Origin: an uncultured Erysipelotrichaceae bacterium
GTDB lineage: Bacteria > Bacillota_I > Bacilli_A > RF39 > UBA660
NCBI GenBank assembly: GCA_902782915.1
Contig: CACZOV010000113.1
Coordinates: forward strand, 1 to 12,325
Direction of reading: 5' to 3'
Length of the DNA stretch: 12,325 nt
Part shown: piece after piece, positions 6,772 through 12,325 of the stretch
Layout: every line of letters starts with the position of its first letter
Position numbering within the stretch: position 1 is the first letter of the stretch
Notes under the pieces: model-generated
What the model was told of the DNA's origin: nothing
Databases searched by the model: none
The model's input: the letters and a program-made list of their open reading frames with translations, nothing else
Position numbers and translations under genes: made by a program

Positions 6772-7830
6772 ATGGAAAAAGTATTAGATGAAAAATGTTT
6801 AAATTGTGGTGCTTCTATTAAATATAATCCTAAAAAAAAGAAATTTATTTGTGATTATTGTGGCGGAGAATTTGAACTTGAAGAGTTAAATAAATATAAA
6901 GAAAAATTGCAAAAAAAGAATAATTTAGAACGTGAGTTTTCTAAAATGGAAGATATGAATGGATACCATTGTAAAAATTGTGGTGCTGAAATTATTAGTT
7001 TAGATAATATTTCATCAACTACTTGCCTTTATTGTAAGAGTAGTGCAATTATTAAAAATAGATTAACAGGTATTTATAAACCAGATAGTATTATTCCATT
7101 TAAGTATACAAAAGAAGATGCTATAAATGCATTTAAGGATCTTTCTAAAGGAAGATTACTTATTCCTAAAGAATTTAAAAATATAAATAATATAGAGGAT
7201 ATGGAAGGATTATATGTACCTTTTTGGCTATATGACTGTTCCAATGATTGTTATTTAAAATGTGATGGAACAAAAGTATCTACTTGGATGGATTACAGAT
7301 ATATTTATACAAAAACTGATTATTATAAAATAGAACGAGGTGGAGTTTTATCATTTGAAAGCGTTCCAAATGATGCAGCAACAAGATTTGATGATGTTAT
7401 AATGAATTCAATAGAACCATTTAATTATAAAGATTTAGTTGAATTTAATCCTAGTTATCTTGCTGGATTCTTATCTGAAAAATATGATGTTTTAAGTAGT
7501 GAGGCATATAAAAATGCAAGTTCTAGAATCGAAAATGATTCTAAGGCTTATTTAAAAATGGAAATGTTAGGATATAATACATTACTTGAAAAAGAAAAAA
7601 GTAATCATATAACTTTAAATAATACTAAATATGTATTTTTACCAGTTTTTGTTTTAAATTTTAAATATAAAAATAAAATATATCACTTTGCTATGAATGG
7701 CCAAACAAAGAAAATGGTAGGAGAAATTCCAGTTGATAAGAAAAAATTATTTTTATTAATAATAGGATCATTTTTAATTACATTTTTGATTATGATAGGA
7801 ATTTTTCTTTTGAAGGGATATAGGTGGTAA
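6772..7830 (+). CDS. ydjG: YdjG-like TFIIB-type zinc-ribbon membrane protein
   Basis: A 352-residue protein with two N-terminal zinc ribbons: Cys9-x2-Cys12 with Cys27-x2-Cys30, and Cys67-x2-Cys70 with Cys85-x2-Cys88, joined by a charged helix (about 33-60). A long soluble domain follows (PDSIIPFKYTKEDA, then EGLYVPFWLYDC), and a single membrane segment at about 326-347 ends the chain. This matches the family of B. subtilis YdjG, which with YdjH forms a membrane complex that, with YdjI, recruits the phage-shock protein PspA. The assignment is supported by the ydjH and ydjI homologues downstream. The zinc ribbons suggest protein or nucleic-acid contact in the cytoplasm; no enzyme activity is indicated. 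First gene of its operon; ydjH starts one base after its stop. Confidence 0.8.
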   Translation: MEKVLDEKCLNCGASIKYNPKKKKFICDYCGGEFELEELNKYKEKLQKKNNLEREFSKMEDMNGYHCKNCGAEIISLDNISSTTCLYCKSSAIIKNRLTGIYKPDSIIPFKYTKEDAINAFKDLSKGRLLIPKEFKNINNIEDMEGLYVPFWLYDCSNDCYLKCDGTKVSTWMDYRYIYTKTDYYKIERGGVLSFESVPNDAATRFDDVIMNSIEPFNYKDLVEFNPSYLAGFLSEKYDVLSSEAYKNASSRIENDSKAYLKMEMLGYNTLLEKEKSNHITLNNTKYVFLPVFVLNFKYKNKIYHFAMNGQTKKMVGEIPVDKKKLFLLIIGSFLITFLIMIGIFLLKGYRW

Positions 7831-7831
7831 A

Positions 7832-8752
7832 ATGAAAAAATGGATTTATTATTTTTGTTTAATTATATTATTAATACTTATTAGCATTATACCAACAAGT
7901 GCTAAAGAAATTAGAACTTGTACAAGAACAGTAGATAATTTAAAAGTAAGAGATGAGTTTATTTTAAAAAATAATTTAAATGATATTATGGAAACTCCAT
8001 GTGTTGATGATGTTGATAAGGTATATGATTTTGCTGATTTATTAAGTGACTTAGAAGAAGAAAAACTATTTGAAGAAGTAACTGAATTTATTAATAATAG
8101 TAATTATGATCTTGTACTAGTAACAACTGCTGAAAATCCTAAAAGTGATGCAGCAAGTTATGCAGATGATTTTTATGATTATAATTATTTTGGAAAAAAT
8201 GAAACTCGTGATGGAGTGCTAGTTTTAATTGATATGGCAACCAGGGAACTTTATATTTCAACAACTGGTTATGGAATTAAGATGTTTGATGATATAAGAA
8301 TTGATGATATTTTAGATAGTGGATATGATTATATTACTAATGAGGATTATTTTAATACATTTAGTTTTATGATTCAAAAAATTAGTTATTACTATAATTT
8401 AGGTTTTCCAGAAAGTAATAATAATTTAATTATTGATGAATCTGGTCATGCAAGTTATATTCACTATATGCCATATCCATTAATTGGTTTTATTTCTATA
8501 ATTGTTTCAACCATTGTATCCATTATTTTCTATAATACATCTAGATTAAAATTAAAAGTAGAAAATACAATTAGTTATATGAAAAATAAAAAGATAAATT
8601 TAGTAAGAGATAATTTAGTAAATAGTGTTGTAACTCATACATTAAGAAATACATCAACAGGAAGTTCTGGTGGTTCTAGTGGATCGGGTGGTTCTAGTTT
8701 TCATACATCAAGTAGTGGTAGTTCTCATGGTGGCGGTGGAAGACATTTCTAA
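7832..8752 (+). CDS. ydjH: YdjH-like TPM-domain membrane protein
   Basis: 306 residues. A signal sequence or N-terminal anchor (about 1-24, possible cleavage after PTSA) is followed by an extracellular TPM domain (about 58-195: VYDFADLLSDLEEEKL, DLVLVTTAEN, RDGVLVLIDMATRELYISTTGYG). A membrane segment lies at 216-234, then a short basic cytoplasmic part, and a low-complexity Gly/Ser tail (about 272-302) ending HGGGGRHF, a typical ending of TPM-domain proteins. TPM domains have been linked to phosphatase activity and to photosystem II repair in plants; in B. subtilis YdjH acts with YdjG at the membrane. SD AGGTGG precedes the ATG. The next gene starts inside its last codons. Confidence 0.85.
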   Translation: MKKWIYYFCLIILLILISIIPTSAKEIRTCTRTVDNLKVRDEFILKNNLNDIMETPCVDDVDKVYDFADLLSDLEEEKLFEEVTEFINNSNYDLVLVTTAENPKSDAASYADDFYDYNYFGKNETRDGVLVLIDMATRELYISTTGYGIKMFDDIRIDDILDSGYDYITNEDYFNTFSFMIQKISYYYNLGFPESNNNLIIDESGHASYIHYMPYPLIGFISIIVSTIVSIIFYNTSRLKLKVENTISYMKNKKINLVRDNLVNSVVTHTLRNTSTGSSGGSSGSGGSSFHTSSSGSSHGGGGRHF

Positions 8753-9272
8753 AAAAAGTTTAAGAAAATATGCCAAATTTCTTAGACAAGAAATTAATAA
8801 TAAAGAAAAAAAAGAAAGGATTATTACTCAAAAACTTTTGAAACTAGAACAAATAAAAAAAAGTAAAAATATATTAGTATATATTTCTTTAAAAGATGAA
8901 GTTTCAACAGAAAAACTTATAAAAGAACTTCTAAAAGAAAATAAAAATGTTTATGCACCAAAAATAGTTAATAAAACTATGGACTTTTATCGTATTACTT
9001 CTTTAAATGAATTGGAATATGGTAAGTATAATATTTTAGAACCAACTTCTAAGATAAAATATAAAAATGATGATCATAGTTCTATTATTGTACCAGGATT
9101 GTTGTTTGATAAAGAAAATAATCGACTTGGTTATGGTTGTGGATACTATGATCGTTTTTTAGAAAATAATAATATTTATAAAATAGGAATATGCTTTAAA
9201 GATTTTTTGGTTGATAAAATAGAAACCAACGAGTATGATATAAAAATGGATGAAGTAATAACGGAGGAATAA
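8727..9272 (+). CDS. yqgN: 5-formyltetrahydrofolate cyclo-ligase
   Basis: Converts 5-formyl-THF to 5,10-methenyl-THF using ATP, returning folate to the one-carbon pool. Family marks: KKSLRKYAKFLRQEI near the N-terminus, FYRITSLNELEYGKYNILEP in the middle, and the signature IIVPGLLFDKENNRLGYG followed by CGYYDRF. From the ATG at 8727 it has 181 residues, the usual length. The start is uncertain: ATG 8727 has a weak SD (AGTGGTAG), and GTG 8736, giving a product beginning MEDISKK, is a good alternative. Either start lies within the Gly/Ser tail codons of ydjH (overlap 26 or 17 bases), so the longer open frame further upstream is a shadow of that tail. Immediately followed by tcdA with no gap. 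Soluble. Confidence 0.92.
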   Translation: MVAVEDISKKSLRKYAKFLRQEINNKEKKERIITQKLLKLEQIKKSKNILVYISLKDEVSTEKLIKELLKENKNVYAPKIVNKTMDFYRITSLNELEYGKYNILEPTSKIKYKNDDHSSIIVPGLLFDKENNRLGYGCGYYDRFLENNNIYKIGICFKDFLVDKIETNEYDIKMDEVITEE

Positions 9273-9947
9273 ATGGAATTTGATAGATTTAAGTTACTTG
9301 TAGGAGAAAATTATAATAAAATTCAAAACTTAAAAGTATTAGTACTTGGAGTTGGAGGGGTCGGTGGAAGTGTTGTAGAATCACTTACTAGATCAGGAGT
9401 TTTAGATATAACAATTGTTGATCCAGATACAATTGATACTACTAATTTGAATAGACAAATAATTGCACTTCATTCTAATATTGGAGAAAAAAAGGTTGAT
9501 GTATTAAAAAGACGAATACTTGATATTAATCCAAATTGTCAAGTAACTACATTTGATCTATTTTATAATATAGAAAATAAAGATTCAATTTTTATTAAAG
9601 AATATGATTATATAATTGATTGTTGTGATACTATTAAAAGTAAAGAAATATTGATAAGAGAAGCAATTAAAAGAAATATTAAAATAATATCAAGTATGGG
9701 AGCTGGATTTAAATTTGACCCTAGCAAGATAAAAATAGACAAATTAAAAAAAACAAACTACGATAAATTAGCACGTATTTTAAGATATAATTTAAAAGAT
9801 GATAAATTGTGTCTTGAAATACCGGTTGTATATTCTATAGAAGAAGTTAATAAAACAAGTGGTGAAATTGCATCTAATTCTTATATTCCATTAATGTTTG
9901 GTTTATATATTACTTCTTATATTATAAGGGAGGTAATAAATTCATGA
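9273..9947 (+). CDS. tcdA: tRNA threonylcarbamoyladenosine dehydratase TcdA (ThiF/E1-like)
   Basis: Catalyses the ATP-dependent cyclisation of t6A37 to ct6A in tRNAs reading ANN codons. 224 residues of the E1-like fold: nucleotide-binding GVGGVGG (26-32), the acidic end of the second strand (IVDPD, 48-52), and the adenylation motif NLNRQ (58-62). TcdA-type features follow: HSNIGEKKVDVLKRRILDINP, IIDCCDTIKSK, GAGFKFDP, KLARILRYNL and the C-terminal GEIASNSYIPLMFG. It is shorter than the 250-270 residues usual for the family, apparently by trimmed loops and C-terminus rather than truncation. SD GGAGG lies in the end of the upstream gene and the ATG directly abuts its TAA. It ends on TGA, overlapping the ATG of a small membrane ORF (ATGA). 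Confidence 0.92.
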   Translation: MEFDRFKLLVGENYNKIQNLKVLVLGVGGVGGSVVESLTRSGVLDITIVDPDTIDTTNLNRQIIALHSNIGEKKVDVLKRRILDINPNCQVTTFDLFYNIENKDSIFIKEYDYIIDCCDTIKSKEILIREAIKRNIKIISSMGAGFKFDPSKIKIDKLKKTNYDKLARILRYNLKDDKLCLEIPVVYSIEEVNKTSGEIASNSYIPLMFGLYITSYIIREVINS

Positions 9948-10027
9948 AAAAGGAATATTTACCAACTTTTATCTTTATTGTCTTCTTAATTGGAATTCTT
10001 ATTTATTATTATATTATGATTAAGTAA
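9944..10027 (+). CDS. 27-residue single-pass membrane microprotein (unknown)
   Basis: A short open frame beginning MKKEYLPTFIF and ending YYYIMIK. Nearly all of residues 7-26 is hydrophobic, enough for one membrane helix, with the positive N-terminus predicted inside. Support for it being real: the ATG overlaps the tcdA TGA (ATGA coupling), a very strong SD AAGGGAGG (9926-9933) stands ten bases upstream, and no other gene could use that SD. I do not recognise the family. It lies between genes for the YdjGHI membrane complex, so an accessory role there is possible, but this is inference from position. Confidence 0.65.
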   Translation: MKKEYLPTFIFIVFLIGILIYYYIMIK

Positions 10028-10045
10028 AAATTGGTGTTAAAAAGA

Positions 10046-10073
10046 TTGAATATTAAAAAAAATTTGTTATAAT
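10046..10073 (+). promoter_or_regulatory. Extended -10 promoter of ydjI
   Basis: TTGAAT (10046-10051), 16 bases, then TGTTATAAT, an extended -10 with a perfect TATAAT at 10068-10073. The predicted start near 10080 falls on the SD AGGAGAG (10080-10086), giving a leader of about 14 bases. It separates ydjI expression from the upstream genes, although no terminator was seen before it. Confidence 0.75.
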
Positions 10074-10093
10074 ATTATTAGGAGAGTGATAAA

Positions 10094-11224
10094 ATGGGAT
10101 TAATTAAGTCAGCATTCACATCAATTAATAGTACACTTCATGATCAATGGGAAGAGTATATTACGTGTGATAGTTTAGACAATAATACTTTAGTTGTTAA
10201 GAAAACAACACAAAATGGAATAATTTCCAATAAAAGTCGTATTCAAGTTGCACCAGGACAAGTAGCTTTAATATTTGATTCAGGTCGTATTTTGGATGCA
10301 ACAGCAGAAGAAGGAATTTATACCTTTGATTCTTCAAGTTCACCATCTCTATTTGCTGGACAATTTGGAGAAGTATTTAAAGAAATGTGGGAGAGATTTA
10401 AATTTAATGGAACCCCAAGCAAGGAGCAAGCAATTTTTTATATTAACACCAAAGAAATAATCGATAATAAATTTGGATCATCAAGTCCAATGGCTTATCC
10501 AGATCCAGAATATAAAAACATTTATATTCGTTATTTTGGAGTTTATTCATTTAAAATAACTGATCCATTTGCATTTATTTCTAACATAGCTGGAAATATA
10601 ACAGATAAATATACTAAAGAACAATTAATGGAACAAGCAAATGCAGAATTTGTGTCAGCACTTGATGTTAGTTTACAAGAGTGTGCTCATGAAGGAGTAA
10701 TTTTCTCAAGCTTACCTAGTAAACAATTACTAATTGCAAGTCATATGAATGAAGCTCTTGATAATACATGGAAAACACTTCGTGGTATGGAAGTTGTAAG
10801 TGTTGCAATTGAAAAAATTACCCCAGATGATGAATCTCGTGAAAGAATTCAAAAATTTGATAATGCATCTATGTATGGACGTGAAGAATATGCAGCAGGA
10901 CGTATGGTTGATGCAACTGCAACTGCTATGGAAAATGCAGCAAGTAATGCCAATGGTGCCGGAACCGGATTCATGGGACTAGGTATGATGAATGGAGCAG
11001 TAGGAGGCATGACAAATCCTCTTGAGTATGTTAAGAAGAAAGAAGAAAAAACTGAAAAAGCTACTACTAAGGAAGGTGCAACTTGTCCAAACTGTGGAAG
11101 CGTTGAAAATGGAAATTTCTGTTCTAAATGTGGCACTAAAATAGAAAAAGAAAAACATTGTACTAGTTGTGGAGAAAAAGTAGTTGGAAAATTCTGTTCT
11201 AATTGTGGAACGAAAGTCGAATAA
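10094..11224 (+). CDS. ydjI: YdjI-like SPFH-domain protein with C-terminal zinc ribbons
   Basis: 376 residues of the SPFH/Band 7 subfamily often labelled virion core protein, to which B. subtilis YdjI belongs; there it links PspA to the YdjGH membrane complex. The N-terminal MGLIKSAFTSINSTLHDQW and the SPFH core (about 45-240: SRIQVAPGQVALIFDSGRI, YIRYFGVYSFKITDPFAF) are followed by a helical stretch (SRERIQKFDNASMYGREEYAAG), a Gly/Met/Ala-rich linker (about 280-308) and two CxxC-CxxC ribbons: Cys331/334 with 343/346, and Cys356/359 with 368/371. No membrane helix, as expected for a peripheral protein. It may oligomerise on the membrane, as SPFH proteins do. Own promoter; convergent with rnhC. 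The ribbons echo those of YdjG. Family call firm, partner role by homology. Confidence 0.86.
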   Translation: MGLIKSAFTSINSTLHDQWEEYITCDSLDNNTLVVKKTTQNGIISNKSRIQVAPGQVALIFDSGRILDATAEEGIYTFDSSSSPSLFAGQFGEVFKEMWERFKFNGTPSKEQAIFYINTKEIIDNKFGSSSPMAYPDPEYKNIYIRYFGVYSFKITDPFAFISNIAGNITDKYTKEQLMEQANAEFVSALDVSLQECAHEGVIFSSLPSKQLLIASHMNEALDNTWKTLRGMEVVSVAIEKITPDDESRERIQKFDNASMYGREEYAAGRMVDATATAMENAASNANGAGTGFMGLGMMNGAVGGMTNPLEYVKKKEEKTEKATTKEGATCPNCGSVENGNFCSKCGTKIEKEKHCTSCGEKVVGKFCSNCGTKVE

Positions 11225-11243
11225 AAAATAAAATATATAAAAT

Positions 11244-11280
11244 AAAAATTACTGATATTAAATATTATCAGTAATTTTTT
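11244..11280. terminator. Bidirectional terminator between ydjI and rnhC
   Basis: A perfect 14-bp stem, AAAAATTACTGATA (11244-11257) with TATCAGTAATTTTT (11266-11279), 8-base loop, T run to 11280 on the plus strand and the complementary run on the minus strand. The rnhC stop codon sits in the loop, so the right arm encodes the last residues of RNase HIII. Confidence 0.88.
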
Positions 11281-12193
11281 CTGTATTTTTAAAACTTAGT
11301 TTGGCAATTTTTTCTAAAATATCTTTTCCATATTTTTCTACTAATTCTTTTCCTACTTTATCAACTTCCGTTCCAGCACCTTTTGGAAGCTTAACATGTA
11401 AACTTTTATTTAACTTATCATATTCTTTTAAAAATAAATAGCGGCAAATAATACTACTACAAGCAACAGCCATATTCTTATCTTCTGCTTTAGTCATAAA
11501 AGTAATTCCTCTTTGAACTCTTTTTGCATCTTTTAAATAATTATAATAGAAAAATTCTTTAGCAAATTCATCAACAATTATATAATCAACACTAGGTTTT
11601 GTATCCATAACTTCAAGAAGTACTTTATTATGTAAAATAGCTTTAACTTTATTCATGTTATATTCACTGTGATATTTATTATAATCCTCGTTTGATAAAA
11701 TAATACTTTTATAAAGAATTCTTTTAGCAATTTTAGGAGCAATTTCTAAGATTTTTTCATCAGTTATTTTTTTAGAATCCATGCATCCAAGTTCTTTTAA
11801 ATAAGAAACATCTTCACGTTTTACGTATGACGCTGTAACAACAATTGGACCAAAATAATCTCCAGTTCCAACTTCATCAGATCCAACTGAATTTACATAC
11901 ATATATTTTTTAGTATCAAATTCATCTTTTTCTTGAACATTCTTCTTATCTTCTGAGTTTGTAACTTCAGCATGTCCTGAATGGATCTTTTCAGTTTCAA
12001 CCCAATATTCACTGGCAAGATCAGCATCGACTCCTTGAAATACACATTTTCCAGATTCATATAAAGTAACTACTGTATCCCCATCATCTGCTTGAAAAAT
12101 AGCATAAGGAGGTGTCTTTTCTCTTTTTAAATCATCATAAAACTCTTTCATCATTTCTCTTGTTTTTTCACTTGTTTTAACTGTAATAGTCAT
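11258..12193 (-). CDS. rnhC: Ribonuclease HIII
   Basis: Cleaves the RNA strand of RNA-DNA hybrids, removing R-loops and primers. Of 311 residues, about 1-70 form the TBP-like N-terminal substrate-binding domain (PYAIFQADDGDTVVTLYESG, CVFQG), and the catalytic RNase H domain follows. Active-site region: SDEVGTGDYFGP (Asp106, Glu107), MDSKKITD (Asp139), IIVDEFA (Asp208) and TKAEDKNMAVACSSII. The GTGDYFGP wording separates HIII from HII. Start: an in-frame TTG, a GTG and an ATG lie upstream (12205, 12202, 12199), but ATG 12193 is preferred because GGTGA stands five bases before it, the same SD as ftsW; the earlier starts would overlap that SD. A conserved promoter lies upstream. Monocistronic, ending at the shared terminator with ydjI. 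Confidence 0.95.
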   Translation of the reverse strand: MTITVKTSEKTREMMKEFYDDLKREKTPPYAIFQADDGDTVVTLYESGKCVFQGVDADLASEYWVETEKIHSGHAEVTNSEDKKNVQEKDEFDTKKYMYVNSVGSDEVGTGDYFGPIVVTASYVKREDVSYLKELGCMDSKKITDEKILEIAPKIAKRILYKSIILSNEDYNKYHSEYNMNKVKAILHNKVLLEVMDTKPSVDYIIVDEFAKEFFYYNYLKDAKRVQRGITFMTKAEDKNMAVACSSIICRYLFLKEYDKLNKSLHVKLPKGAGTEVDKVGKELVEKYGKDILEKIAKLSFKNTEKITDNI

Positions 12194-12209
12194 ATTCATC
12201 ACCAATTAA

Positions 12210-12238
12210 ATTATATAAAAGATAATAAAAGAAATCAA
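12210..12238 (-). promoter_or_regulatory. Sigma-A promoter of rnhC
   Basis: On the minus strand TTGATT (12233-12238), 17 bases, and a perfect TATAAT (12210-12215). Predicted start near 12203, on the SD itself, leaving a leader of about ten bases; this also argues for the ATG at 12193 as the start codon. Confidence 0.8.
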
Positions 12239-12325
12239 GTCTTGTAATAAATCATTTAAAGATATTAATGAAAAGGATGAAACTATAATAAGTAATTGAA
12301 TTAGTATTGTTAAAAAATGATATAC

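Noticed and set aside
10849..11136. Minus-strand open frame of 95 codons, and two plus-strand frames (10275-10460, 10800-10982) inside ydjI
   Set aside because: All overlap the well-supported SPFH gene in other frames and lack ribosome-binding sites.
12239..12325. TATAAT at 12284-12289 on the plus strand as a promoter of a gene beyond the window
   Set aside because: No plausible -35 at 16-18 bases and no visible gene start before the edge; likely chance in AT-rich DNA.

Overview
The window is very AT-rich DNA (roughly a quarter G+C by eye), densely packed with Shine-Dalgarno-led genes and simple hairpin-plus-T-run terminators. It looks like a low-GC Bacillota genome, perhaps a compact gut lineage of the Erysipelotrichia/RF39 kind; that placement is inference. 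TGA ends one gene (tcdA) and Trp is encoded by TGG, so the standard code fits better than the Mycoplasma code. A small acid-soluble spore protein (SspI), behind what reads as a sigma-G-type promoter, points to a spore former or a recent descendant of one. No insertion sequence, prophage, CRISPR array, rRNA or tRNA was seen.

Layout. (1) 3-1070: 3' part of thrS (threonyl-tRNA synthetase), cut by the left edge. (2) 1091-1303, minus: sspI, converging on thrS over a shared terminator. (3) 1304-1476: a divergent control region with a sigma-G-like promoter for sspI, a 14-bp inverted repeat, a sigma-A promoter for the division operon and a 62-nt leader that can fold as a pseudoknot. (4) 1477-4815: rsmH - ftsL-like - PBP2B/FtsI-type transpeptidase, a short division/cell-wall operon lacking mraZ and mraY. 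(5) 4839-5436, minus: a RelE/ParE toxin and RelB/DinJ antitoxin pair with its own strong promoter. (6) 5567-6646, minus: ftsW/spoVE, the SEDS glycan polymerase that would partner the PBP. (7) 6772-11224: homologues of Bacillus subtilis ydjG, ydjH and ydjI. ydjG and ydjH are followed by 5-formyltetrahydrofolate cyclo-ligase, tcdA and a 27-residue membrane microprotein, all coupled by 0-1 nt gaps or overlaps; ydjI follows from its own promoter. (8) 11258-12193, minus: rnhC (RNase HIII), convergent with ydjI. The last 120 bases hold the rnhC promoter; beyond it (12239-12325) I see nothing I can name.

How they fit together. RsmH matures the 16S rRNA decoding site; FtsL, the PBP and FtsW belong to the septal (or spore-cortex) peptidoglycan machine. 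The YdjGHI set is known in B. subtilis as a membrane-stress complex that recruits PspA; here pspA is not in the window and two housekeeping enzymes are threaded through the cluster. No gene has more than about 175 bases of non-coding DNA beside it, and all three tail-to-tail gene pairs use one bidirectional hairpin that overlaps the stop codons.
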